This document shows positions 1 through 6,039 of a stretch of DNA of 6,039 bases, in pieces; position 1 is the stretch's first letter, and the number at the start of each line of letters is the position of its first letter. A program made the position numbers and the translations under genes. Source of the stretch: Bacteroidales bacterium (GTDB lineage: Bacteria > Bacteroidota > Bacteroidia > Bacteroidales > VadinHA17); contig JALOMM010000136.1 in assembly GCA_025455535.1 (NCBI GenBank), positions 1-6,039 of the forward strand. Reading direction: 5' to 3'. The notes below the pieces were generated by a model that saw nothing but the letters and a program-made list of their open reading frames with translations, was not told the origin of the DNA and did no database searches.

Positions 1-117
1 GAAATGTCCCTTCCGCAATGTCCTGCTTATCATAAGCATGGCATTGGGACCCGGAGGTGCCGACACACCCAGCCCGAGTACAAGACCTTTAAAGAATAAG
101 ATGATCGCCGGCAACAT
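1..117 (-). CDS. LysE-family amino-acid/metabolite exporter, N-terminal fragment
   Basis: Read on the minus strand from ATG at 117-115, this frame stays open to the left edge and encodes about 39 residues beginning MLPAIILFFKGLVLGLGVSA. The next residues, APPGPNAMLMISRTLRKG, match the hallmark first helix and loop of the LysE/RhtB family, where a hydrophobic segment is followed by a P-G-P motif and a basic stretch. Members are inner-membrane exporters of amino acids or other small metabolites, usually about 200 residues long, so roughly the first fifth is present. The substrate cannot be told from this fragment. ATG at 117 is preferred because it starts the hydrophobic helix directly and lies about 20 bases downstream of a convincing promoter. 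An in-frame TTG two codons upstream is possible. The gene is divergent from the DMT-type transporter at 175. Confidence 0.8.
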   Translation of the reverse strand, partial: MLPAIILFFKGLVLGLGVSAPPGPNAMLMISRTLRKGHF

Positions 118-139
118 TTTCAAATAATGGTATAGCCCG

Positions 140-168
140 CAAATATAATAAATTCAATAATTTTACAA
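140..168 (-). promoter_or_regulatory. Bacteroidetes housekeeping promoter for the LysE-type gene
   Basis: On the minus strand, 147-140 reads TATATTTG, a perfect match to the Bacteroidetes -7 consensus TAnnTTTG. A TTG at 168-166 lies 18 bases upstream, near the usual position of the -33 TTG element. Transcription would start around 130-136, giving a leader of roughly 15-20 bases before ATG 117. The 57-base gap 118-174 is strongly A/T-rich and holds this promoter; no equally good plus-strand promoter was seen in it. Confidence 0.6.
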
Positions 169-174
169 GCCTGA

Positions 175-1040
175 ATGGAAAAATCAAAAGAACCGCTTTA
201 TGCCTCAGTGCTGATCCTTCTGGCTTTTGTCTGGGGGTCGTCATATATACTTATGAGGGAGGGGCTGAAGTCATTCACTCCGCTACAGGTGGCTGGGTTA
301 AGGATAGTAATTACATGGATCTGCTTTCTCCCCTTCTCGCTGCGAAACCTTAAATATCTAACCCGCAGGAATATCAGAAGTTTCCTGCTCATAAGCCTGG
401 CAGGCAACTTCTTCCCGGCTTTTCTCTTCCCCCTTGCCCAGACACGTATCGAGAGCTCACTGGCGGGAATGCTCAATTCCCTTTCACCTGTCTTTACGCT
501 TATTGTAGGACTGTTCTTCTATTCGCGCACGATAAAACCATTGCAGGCAGCAGGTGTGGCGCTCGGCCTCCTGGGAGCACTCGGGCTTCTTTACCGGGGC
601 GGACTGGCATTCAACTATTACGGGCTGTTCATTGTCCTCGCAACCATGCTCTATGGCATTAGCGCGAACGAGATAGGAACCGTAAAAGGGCTGAGCGGCT
701 TTGGCATTATGTCGCTGGCGTACTTCTTTATAGGTCCTTTTGCGGGAACATTTTTGTTGTTCTCAAACCTGGAGCAATCATTTGCCACGCCGGGATGGCA
801 GTATGGCTTCGCATGCATTCTTCTGCTCTCGGTGGCCGGTACATTTGTGGCCAACAGCTTATATTCCTGGCTGATAATACGCAAGTTGTCTCAACCGGAT
901 GGGGCATATTCATTAACGAAACCATAAGACCGGTGATGATCGTCTCAATCTCAGTAATACTGGCAGGGGTCTACCTCATCACCAGGAGAAGAGAAAAAGT
1001 GTTAAAAAGAAACGGATTACAGGTCCCGGATGCAACCTGA
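175..1040 (+). pseudogene. EamA/DMT-superfamily transporter, broken by a small internal deletion
   Basis: The first frame starts at ATG 175 and encodes 250 residues with many hydrophobic helices arranged as two EamA repeats (about residues 8-140 and 148 onward). Typical motifs are FVWGSSYILMREGL (18-31) and NSLSPVFTLIVGL (101-113). These are inner-membrane permeases, mostly exporters of metabolites; the substrate is unknown. After IIRK (234-237) the frame turns into LSQPDGAYSLTKP and stops at 927. The expected family ending, VVSTGWGIFINETIRPVMIV and then a final helix with a basic tail, is encoded in another frame from 885 to the stop at 1040. Lining this up with repeat 1 suggests that about 13-16 residues are missing at the join near 885, so this is a deletion of 3n+1 bases and not a one-base slip. 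With the gap restored the protein would be about 300 residues, normal for the family. It is either a recent pseudogene or an assembly error. The 3' end overlaps the predicted sigma promoter at 1029-1064. Confidence 0.82.
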
Positions 1041-1064
1041 CATTAAATCTTTTGTCTTTGATCA
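1029..1064 (+). promoter_or_regulatory. Predicted ECF sigma promoter of the sigma operon (site 1)
   Basis: GATGCAACCTGA at 1029-1040 (-35 region, core AACC) is followed by 12 unconserved bases and TGTCTTTGATCA at 1053-1064 (-10 region, core GTC). The same arrangement with identical spacing recurs at 3241-3276. AAC in the -35 and GTC in the -10, with 16 bases between AACC and GTC, is the general layout of ECF sigma promoters, which are often autoregulated. That the sigma factor encoded just downstream uses this site is inference. The TGA stop of the broken transporter (1038-1040) lies inside the -35 block. Transcription would begin near 1066-1072. Confidence 0.6.
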
Positions 1065-1078
1065 TAACTGACACAGAA

Positions 1079-1633
1079 TTGAGCCAGACTGATCTGAATA
1101 TTCATGAGGCCCTCATAGATGAGTGCCGCAGGGGAAACCGGAAAGCCCAGTTCAGGCTCTATGAACTCTATTCCAGAGCCATGTACAACGCTGCATACAG
1201 AATACTGAACAACAGGGAGGAAGCTGAAGACATGCTGCAGGAAGCGTTCACAGAGTGCTTCAGGAACATAAGCTCATTCAGGTCAGACTCAACATTCGGC
1301 GCATGGCTCAAGAAAATAGTGGTCAACAGGTGTATCAACAGACTGCGAAAACGTGAGACTGAACTGGTGTATATCGATGACTACATGCCTGTTGAACATG
1401 CCATGGAGGAGGAGCCGGCAACATCATGGCCGGAGGCATCCGTAATATCAAAAGCTGTTGAACAGCTTCCTGACGGATACCGGGCAGTATTCAGCCTGTA
1501 TCTCCTTGAAGGGTATGACCACTCAGAGATATCACAGATAATGAACATATCGGAATCGACATCCAAGACCCAGTACCTGAGGGCAAAGGAAAAACTGAAA
1601 CAGATTCTCTTAACAACCCGGAGAAATGGATAA
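1079..1633 (+). CDS. ECF-type RNA polymerase sigma factor (sigma-70 family)
   Basis: This cytoplasmic sigma factor directs RNA polymerase to a limited set of promoters. With TTG 1079 as start it has 184 residues. Region 2 spans about 14-92, with LYELYSRAMYNAAYRIL (27-43), the core-binding helix DMLQEAFTECF (51-61), and the -10-recognising stretch ending in VVNRCINRLRKR. An acidic linker follows. Region 4 (about 125-178) holds LPDGYRAVFSLYLLEGYDHS and a helix-turn-helix, EISQIMNISESTSKTQYLRA, which contacts the -35 element. No ATG is available upstream of region 2. In-frame TTG codons exist at 1052, 1058 and 1079; the first two overlap the predicted -10 element, so 1079 is preferred, giving MSQTDLNIHEALIDECRRG. 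Starts at 1052 or 1058 would work only on a read-through transcript. The 3' end overlaps the next gene by 8 bases, a sign of translational coupling. Family assignment is firm; the exact start is not. Confidence 0.93.
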   Translation: MSQTDLNIHEALIDECRRGNRKAQFRLYELYSRAMYNAAYRILNNREEAEDMLQEAFTECFRNISSFRSDSTFGAWLKKIVVNRCINRLRKRETELVYIDDYMPVEHAMEEEPATSWPEASVISKAVEQLPDGYRAVFSLYLLEGYDHSEISQIMNISESTSKTQYLRAKEKLKQILLTTRRNG

Positions 1634-2150
1634 ACTTGAGAAGCATATTATCAGTGTCAGGGAGAACATGGATATCCATGATCCCGATCCCGGCCTGTGG
1701 AGCAGAATAGAAAATGATCTCCCCGGAAGAGAGCGTCACCTGCGGACATTCATGTGGAGGGCTGCAGCTGTGATCATCGTGGTCGGTACCGCACTGACAT
1801 TGACAGTCAGATCATTTGACTCTTCAGGACTGAAGAACAATCCTGAGATGAAACTGGTGAGGGAGACAGACATGTACTATAATAACCTCATCCGCTCCCT
1901 CTACGAGGAGGCCGAGCCAATGCTCACTTCAAACCCCGATGTAAGAAGCGAACTGACTATCGGGATGAATGAACTCGACAGCCTTTCAAAGCAGATACGT
2001 GATGATCTGCACGACAAGGTTGCAAACAGGGAAGTAATAGAGGCGCTGATACACAACTACAGGTTGCGCATTGAGCTCCTTGAAGATATGCTTGCCGTCA
2101 TGAAGGAAGCGGAAGAATCGAACATTAAAAAAGAGAGCTATGAATTGTAA
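1626..2150 (+). CDS. Probable membrane-anchored anti-sigma factor
   Basis: The gene encodes 174 residues, overlapping the sigma gene by 8 bases and the next gene by 11. A short cytoplasmic N-terminus contains DPDPGLWSRIENDLP (19-33), resembling the short D-x-G-L-W-x-x-I motif I recall from anti-sigma proteins of Bacteroidetes. A single membrane segment at about 44-61 (RAAAVIIVVGTALTLTV) follows. The remaining 110 or so residues would be periplasmic and are rich in charged, probably helical or coiled-coil sequence, including NELDSLSKQIRDDLHDKV (115-132) and EVIEALIHNYRLRIELLEDM (136-155). This topology and position fit an inner-membrane anti-sigma factor that holds the sigma factor until an envelope signal is sensed. 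I see no HxxxCxxC zinc motif and no FecR-like domain, so it is not a ZAS or FecR type. The role is inferred from position and topology, not from a firm family match. Confidence 0.75.
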   Translation: MDKLEKHIISVRENMDIHDPDPGLWSRIENDLPGRERHLRTFMWRAAAVIIVVGTALTLTVRSFDSSGLKNNPEMKLVRETDMYYNNLIRSLYEEAEPMLTSNPDVRSELTIGMNELDSLSKQIRDDLHDKVANREVIEALIHNYRLRIELLEDMLAVMKEAEESNIKKESYEL

Positions 2151-3231
2151 GGCATATATCATTTCTGCCTCCCTCCTTCTCTGGAGCATGGCAGCAACCG
2201 GACAGGAGGTCACCGACAGCAAAACCCTCAGAAAGTCATTCAGCACTGAGGGGGATGTAACTATAGATGTGACAAACAAGTATGGCAACATTCATATCAG
2301 CCACTCAAAGAGTGACTCTGTCACAATCAGGGTTGAAGTGGAGGCCTCATCAGACAATGAAAGCAAACTGAAAGGGATGATGTCAGGTGTTGACGTAAGT
2401 ATATCAAAGTCGGAGAACACTGTTATTGCCACTACTGAAGTCGGAAAGAGTGTCAATTCATTCCTGGAGAGCTTCAAGGGACTTACCAGGAGCTTCATCA
2501 ACTATGACACAAGGCTGCAGATAAACTATTTCATCGAATGTCCCGCACGTGCGGTCCTCAGAATAGAAAACAGCTACGGTGATGTTTATATAACCGACCG
2601 TATCCCCGAACTGAGCCTCACTCTGGCAAACGGTTCCCTCGATGCCGGTGTAATAGATAACGTCAAGCAGATGACTCTTACTTTCTGCAAGGCTGAGATC
2701 AAAACTGTAAGGAAGGGTCAGATAACCCTCAATTACGGCGAGATGAAGTGTGACAGCGCGGGCGACATATCACTTGTTGCAAGGGCCTCGAAGGCAAGGA
2801 TTGAATGGGCAGGGACCATAGACCTCGATTCGAAGCGAGACGATATAACTATTGAGGAGGCCGGAATTATAAGGGGGTCAAGCTATTTCAGCGATATAAA
2901 GATCTCTTCACTGAAAAAGGAGGCCGGACTGGCAGCCAAGTACGGCAATTTTTCAGTGAACAGCCTTGATGCAGGCTTCAGTCTCATCGATCTCAACACC
3001 TCATATACTGATGTTGATTTCTATGTCGAGGCGAAATCCTCATATGATCTTGAGATCAGGCATACAAATGCATTTGTATCGTTGCCTGGCATAAATCCTG
3101 AACCCGAGCGAACCACTGTTAATGCCGAGAGCAAGATATACCTTACCTCCGGCAAGTACGGAAATTCGCCTGAAAACTCCCGTATCAGGATCGAGGCAAC
3201 ACGTGGGGAGATAAGAATTGTACAAAAATAA
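2140..3231 (+). CDS. Secreted beta-rich DUF4097/adhesin-like protein
   Basis: The gene encodes 363 residues with a signal peptide (about 1-21, hydrophobic core YIISASLLLWSMAA, likely cut at ATG|QEVTD). There is no lipobox. The rest is almost all short beta strands alternating with turns, with a recurring aromatic-Gly turn: KYGNIHI (47-53), SYGDVYI (145-151), NYGEMKC (198-204), KYGNFSV (267-273) and KYGN (339-342). This pattern suggests a right-handed beta-helix of the DUF4097/DUF2807 (putative auto-transporter adhesin head) kind. The protein probably sits in the periplasm or on the cell surface; its biochemical role is unknown. It is the third gene of the sigma/anti-sigma operon and starts inside the end of the anti-sigma gene, so it is probably translated with it. 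I recall such proteins being frequent next to Bacteroidetes ECF sigma genes, so a part in envelope sensing or repair is plausible but unproven. Confidence 0.78.
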   Translation: MNCKAYIISASLLLWSMAATGQEVTDSKTLRKSFSTEGDVTIDVTNKYGNIHISHSKSDSVTIRVEVEASSDNESKLKGMMSGVDVSISKSENTVIATTEVGKSVNSFLESFKGLTRSFINYDTRLQINYFIECPARAVLRIENSYGDVYITDRIPELSLTLANGSLDAGVIDNVKQMTLTFCKAEIKTVRKGQITLNYGEMKCDSAGDISLVARASKARIEWAGTIDLDSKRDDITIEEAGIIRGSSYFSDIKISSLKKEAGLAAKYGNFSVNSLDAGFSLIDLNTSYTDVDFYVEAKSSYDLEIRHTNAFVSLPGINPEPERTTVNAESKIYLTSGKYGNSPENSRIRIEATRGEIRIVQK

Positions 3232-3240
3232 TCGGCGCGC

Positions 3241-3276
3241 GATGCAACCTGAAAGCTCTGATGCTGTCTTTTATCA
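3241..3276 (+). promoter_or_regulatory. Predicted ECF sigma promoter of the barrel-protein operon (site 2)
   Basis: GATGCAACCTGA at 3241-3252 is identical to the block before the sigma gene. After exactly 12 bases it is followed by TGTCTTTTATCA at 3265-3276, which differs from the site 1 counterpart by one base. The 12-base spacers are not alike, so this is not simply a duplicated segment: only the two boxes are conserved. A start of transcription near 3278-3284 would leave a leader of about 11-17 bases before ATG 3295. I infer that the sigma factor of this window drives it. Confidence 0.6.
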
Positions 3277-3294
3277 CAGAATAAAACACGCAAT

Positions 3295-3807
3295 ATGCAT
3301 AGAATAATACTCTCTGTTTTCGTTTTACTGATGCTCACGGCGATGCCGGCTGCAGCACAGGCAGAAAACCGGCAGGCCGGGATGAGGTTCGGATATACCT
3401 ACGGATTATATTACCAGGTGACCGCCCCGGCGGGCAACTCGGAGGTGGGGGCCCTCATGATGGCCTCGTTCAGAAAAGGGGGCTTTCAGGCCACCGGACT
3501 AAGGATTACCTATGAATATGCCCTCGGGTCACTCTCTCCTGATTTCAAACTGGTATGGGGATACGGCGGACACGTCGGCTTCATGGTCACTGACAACGTC
3601 ACCAGCATGGGAGAAGATTATTACTTCCCAGACGAGAGGTTCCTTCCGCTTATAGGTGCTGACGGATATGCGGGTATTGAGTATACCATCCCCCCAATAC
3701 CTGTGACCCTGACACTCAGTTACAAACCCTTCGTCGAGATGATTACACCTGCTTTCTTCAGGTTTGTCCCTTATGATTTCGGATTCTCAGTAGCTTATAC
3801 CTTTTAA
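3295..3807 (+). CDS. Small secreted protein, probable outer-membrane beta-barrel
   Basis: The gene encodes 170 residues. The signal peptide (IILSVFVLLMLTAMPAAAQA) is probably cut after AQA at residue 23, giving ENRQ. The mature part alternates hydrophobic and aromatic residues with polar ones (MRFGYTYGLYYQV at 30-42, ATGLRITYEYAL at 66-77, FKLVWGYGGHVGFMV at 84-98, VTLTLSYKPFVEMI at 137-150). It ends in FGFSVAYTF; a terminal phenylalanine preceded by alternating hydrophobic residues resembles the C-terminal signal read by the BAM machinery. At about 147 mature residues it would form a small barrel of about eight strands. I do not recognise a named family and assign no function. It lies 63 bases after the operon above and directly behind the second predicted sigma promoter, so it probably starts its own transcription unit with the gene at 3829. 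Confidence 0.72.
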   Translation: MHRIILSVFVLLMLTAMPAAAQAENRQAGMRFGYTYGLYYQVTAPAGNSEVGALMMASFRKGGFQATGLRITYEYALGSLSPDFKLVWGYGGHVGFMVTDNVTSMGEDYYFPDERFLPLIGADGYAGIEYTIPPIPVTLTLSYKPFVEMITPAFFRFVPYDFGFSVAYTF

Positions 3808-3828
3808 TAAACTGTAAAACAAACATAT

Positions 3829-4470
3829 ATGAAAAAGATCTTTTTAATGGCGGCAGTCGTTGCATCGGTCAGCGGCATTGTCTTTTCCCAGGAAGTGACA
3901 GATGAACCAAAGAAACCGCGCCAGATGATGACCCTCACCGGTCCGGAACATACCGGAGGCGGTTACGGAGCTTTCACAGCAGGTTATTCAGTCATACAGG
4001 AAAGACATGCGTATGAGTTCGGCTTCCGCGGCATGTGGGTGATCAACCACTCAATTGCAATGGGATTTGGCGGTACGGGATTTGCCAACCAGGCCATGTA
4101 CAACTCGGGTACCGGTTCTGATAATTTCCTCACCGGCGGTTACGGAGGATTTATCATTGAGCCTATTGTTGCTCCGATGTATCCTGTTCACATTGCCTTT
4201 CCGATCCTTATAGGGGGAGGCGGGATATCTTATGTGGAGACCGACTGGGATGAATTTGACAATTTTGTCATGGCCACGGATTTCTTCATGCTTATCCAGC
4301 CCGGGGCAGAGATTGAGCTCAATGTCACAAGGTTCTTCAGGATAGGCATGGGAGCCTCTTACAGATTCCCGACTGATTTCAATGCGACGGCCAGTGAGAC
4401 GCCGGAGCTGAGTCCTCAGGATCTTAAAGGGTTCTCTTACTCGCTCTCCTTTAAGTTCGGGAGGTTCTGA
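3829..4470 (+). CDS. Secreted glycine/aromatic-rich protein, probable outer-membrane beta-barrel
   Basis: The gene encodes 213 residues with a clear signal peptide (MKKIFLMAAVVASVSGIVFS, cut before QEVTDEPKKP). The mature chain is rich in Gly and aromatic residues in strand-like alternation: GGGYGAFTAGYSVI (43-56), HAYEFGFRGMWVI (60-72), SIAMGFGGTGF (75-85), GGYGGFIIEPIV (103-114), FFRIGMGASYRF (169-180). It ends in YSLSFKFGRF with a terminal Phe, the usual signature of barrel proteins. No named family is recognised and the function is unknown. It follows the 3295 gene after 21 bases with an A-rich leader (aaaacaaacatat) and no Shine-Dalgarno sequence, as is normal for Bacteroidetes. No separate promoter was seen, so it is probably co-transcribed with that gene. 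Its operon ends at the hairpin starting at 4476. Confidence 0.74.
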   Translation: MKKIFLMAAVVASVSGIVFSQEVTDEPKKPRQMMTLTGPEHTGGGYGAFTAGYSVIQERHAYEFGFRGMWVINHSIAMGFGGTGFANQAMYNSGTGSDNFLTGGYGGFIIEPIVAPMYPVHIAFPILIGGGGISYVETDWDEFDNFVMATDFFMLIQPGAEIELNVTRFFRIGMGASYRFPTDFNATASETPELSPQDLKGFSYSLSFKFGRF

Positions 4471-4475
4471 AAAAG

Positions 4476-4499
4476 AAGAGGCGCACGGTGGCGCCTCTT
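4476..4499. terminator. Bidirectional intrinsic terminator between converging genes
   Basis: AAGAGGCGC (4476-4484) pairs perfectly with GCGCCTCTT (4491-4499), a 9-bp GC-rich stem with a 6-base loop ACGGTG. On the plus strand a T-rich tail follows (4498-4506: ttt cg tttt). On the minus strand CTTTTTC follows (bases 4475-4469). It lies 5 bases after the stop of the 3829 gene and 5 bases beyond the RNase stop, so it can end both transcripts. Confidence 0.82.
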
Positions 4500-4504
4500 T
4501 CGTT

Positions 4505-6039
4505 TTATGACAGATCTATCTCATTGCCCTGCCGGTCGAAGAAACCGTACTGCAGGAAATGGTATGAAGGTATTGCCTGTACCTTGATCTTTACACCGTG
4601 TTTCTTATTGACCTTGCCTATCTCGCTGAAGAAACCCTGATCGAGCCAGGCTGCAACAAACGGATGGGTACGCAGCAGAAACTTGCGGGTCTTTACTTTT
4701 TCCACTATGGTGACCAGCGTACGCTCAATCTCGTCAGTGATGAGTATTGCAGACGCGGTTTTACCCTCTCCCCGGCACACAGGGCATGTCTCGTCAGTGC
4801 TGATTGACATCTCGGGCCTCACCCTCTGACGTGTTATCTGTAACAGTCCGAACTTACTCAGGGGAAGGATGTTATGCTTCGCCCGGTCTTCACTCATCAG
4901 CTCCTTCATCTTGTCAAAGAGAGCCTGGCGGTTCTCATTTGACTGCATATCGATGAAGTCAATAACGATTATCCCCCCCATATCGCGCAGACGAAGCTGC
5001 CTTGATATCTCCCGTGCTGCCTCAAGGTTCACCGCAAGGGCATTTGCCTCCTGGTCATTGCCTGATTTTGACCTGTTGCCGCTGTTGACGTCGATGACGT
5101 GCAGAGCCTCTGTATGTTCTATGATAAGGTATGAGCCGCCCTTGAACGAAATGGTGCGGCCAAAGAGCCCCTTGATCTGCCTGCTCACCCCAAAGTGATC
5201 GAAGATCGGGAACTGCTCTTTATATACCTTTACTATCTTCTCTTTTTCAGGGGCTATCTCCCTGATATAGCTTCTTATCTCGGCAGCAATCACCTCGTCA
5301 TCAACGATGATGTTGCTGAAGTCGGTACTGAGAATATCCCTCAGGATGGTTGTGGTGCGGTTCATCTCGCCCAGCAGAAGCCGCGGCGACTTGACGTCCT
5401 TGCGAACCGCAAAGAGCGCCGTCTCCCACCTGTTGATAAGCTCTTTCAGCTCCCCGTCAAGGGCGGCAACCTTCTTTCCCTCGGCCACGGTACGGACTAT
5501 CACACCGTAGTTCTTTGGCTTTATGCTCTGTATGAGCAGTTTGAGACGGTTGCGCTCATCATTGTTCTCTATCTTTGACGAGACAGAGACCTTGTCCGAG
5601 AATGGCATAAGCACCAGGTTCCGCCCTGCAATGCTTACTTCTGATGCCAGCCTCGGCCCCTTGGTTGAGATAGGTTCCTTGGTGATCTGCACTATCACTG
5701 TCTGACCAGATGTCAGAACATCCGTTATCTTACCCTCCTTGTCGATGTCTGGTTCAGGCTTGAACTTTGACACCGGCGGCAGCTTGCTCTTGTTCTGCGT
5801 TGCCAGAGTATAATATCGGTGGAGAGTCCTGAACTGGGCCCCCAGGTCAAGATAATGCAGGAAAGCATCCTTTTCAAATCCAACATTGACGAACGCCGCA
5901 TTCAGACCAGGCATTATCTTCTTTACCTTTCCCAGGTAAATGTCACCTACTGAAAACTGGACGCTGCGTTTCTCTTTATTTAATTCAACAAGTTGCTTGT
6001 CATCAAGAAGAGCTATAGAAATCTCAGAATCACTTACAC
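4505..6039 (-). CDS. rng: Ribonuclease G/E (Rne/Rng family), partial at the N-terminus
   Basis: The frame is open from the right edge to the stop at 4505, giving 510 residues; only about the first ten are missing, judging from typical Bacteroidetes homologues. The enzyme is an Mg-dependent endoribonuclease acting on A/U-rich single-stranded sites in rRNA maturation and mRNA decay. In visible-residue numbering, an S1 RNA-binding part begins at about 28 (FSVGDIYLGKVKKIMPGLNA); GVIVRT (178-183) carries the Arg-Thr of the 5'-phosphate sensor; HVIDVNSG (313-320) and IIVIDFIDM (356-364) hold the two catalytic aspartates, D316 and D360, corresponding to D303 and D346 of E. coli RNase E. CPVC (418-421) is the Zn-link that joins subunits in the dimer. 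The chain ends soon after, with no long degradosome-scaffold tail, so it is RNase G-like in length. An internal ATG at 5914 is not the start because it falls inside the S1 domain. The gene converges on the barrel operon. Confidence 0.96.
   Translation of the reverse strand, partial: VSDSEISIALLDDKQLVELNKEKRSVQFSVGDIYLGKVKKIMPGLNAAFVNVGFEKDAFLHYLDLGAQFRTLHRYYTLATQNKSKLPPVSKFKPEPDIDKEGKITDVLTSGQTVIVQITKEPISTKGPRLASEVSIAGRNLVLMPFSDKVSVSSKIENNDERNRLKLLIQSIKPKNYGVIVRTVAEGKKVAALDGELKELINRWETALFAVRKDVKSPRLLLGEMNRTTTILRDILSTDFSNIIVDDEVIAAEIRSYIREIAPEKEKIVKVYKEQFPIFDHFGVSRQIKGLFGRTISFKGGSYLIIEHTEALHVIDVNSGNRSKSGNDQEANALAVNLEAAREISRQLRLRDMGGIIVIDFIDMQSNENRQALFDKMKELMSEDRAKHNILPLSKFGLLQITRQRVRPEMSISTDETCPVCRGEGKTASAILITDEIERTLVTIVEKVKTRKFLLRTHPFVAAWLDQGFFSEIGKVNKKHGVKIKVQAIPSYHFLQYGFFDRQGNEIDLS

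Noticed and set aside
158..165. TAATTTTA on the plus strand as a -7 element for the DMT gene
   Set aside because: It lacks the final G of TAnnTTTG, has no TTG at the proper distance upstream, and would leave almost no leader before ATG 175.
883..927. Programmed ribosomal frameshifting in the DMT gene
   Set aside because: There is no slippery heptamer at the junction, and expected residues are missing, which frameshifting would not restore.
2018..2024. A minus-strand TGCAACC resembling the predicted ECF -35 box
   Set aside because: There is no GTC box at the right spacing, it lies inside the anti-sigma coding region, and no gene follows on that strand.
4598..5705. Several plus-strand open frames opposite the RNase gene
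   Set aside because: They are low-complexity, Arg/Ser/Leu-rich antisense frames of a firmly identified gene, with no promoter or family resemblance.
5523..5914. ATG 5914 as the start of RNase G
   Set aside because: The frame continues upstream to the window edge with conserved RNase G sequence including the first strand of the S1 domain.
1..6039. Mobile elements, CRISPR arrays, tRNA or rRNA genes, riboswitches, attachment sites
   Set aside because: I saw no transposase, integrase, repeat-spacer pattern, inverted ends or structured RNA signature in the window.

Overview
The window looks like chromosomal DNA of a member of the Bacteroidota, probably Bacteroidales-like, of moderate GC; the family cannot be resolved from sequence alone. 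The clues are a TAnnTTTG-type promoter, A/T-rich leaders without Shine-Dalgarno sequences, an ECF sigma factor and RNase G of Bacteroidetes type, and small secreted proteins ending in aromatic residues.

Layout from left to right. (1) Bases 1-117, minus strand: the N-terminus of a LysE-family exporter running off the left edge. It has a good Bacteroidetes housekeeping promoter in the A/T-rich gap that separates it from the next, divergent gene. (2) Bases 175-1040, plus strand: an EamA/DMT-family membrane transporter broken near its C-terminus by a small out-of-frame deletion. (3) About 1079-3231, plus strand: three overlapping genes, namely an ECF sigma factor, a one-TM-segment protein that is probably its anti-sigma factor, and a secreted beta-rich protein of the DUF4097/adhesin-like type. 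(4) 3295-4470, plus strand: two small secreted proteins that look like outer-membrane beta-barrels. (5) 4476-4499: a hairpin serving as a two-way terminator. (6) 4505 to the right edge, minus strand: ribonuclease G/E, complete at its C-terminus and missing only about the first ten residues.

The most interesting signal is a pair of matching sites. The 12-mer GATGCAACCTGA occurs just ahead of the sigma gene (1029-1040) and again just ahead of the first beta-barrel gene (3241-3252). In both places it is followed, after exactly 12 unconserved bases, by TGTCTTT(G/T)ATCA. The AAC core, the GTC core and the 16-base gap between AACC and GTC fit the general architecture of ECF sigma promoters. I infer that the sigma factor drives its own three-gene operon and a second operon encoding the two barrel-like proteins, forming a compact self-regulated envelope module. 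If so, the sigma start codon should lie downstream of the -10 element, most likely TTG at 1079.
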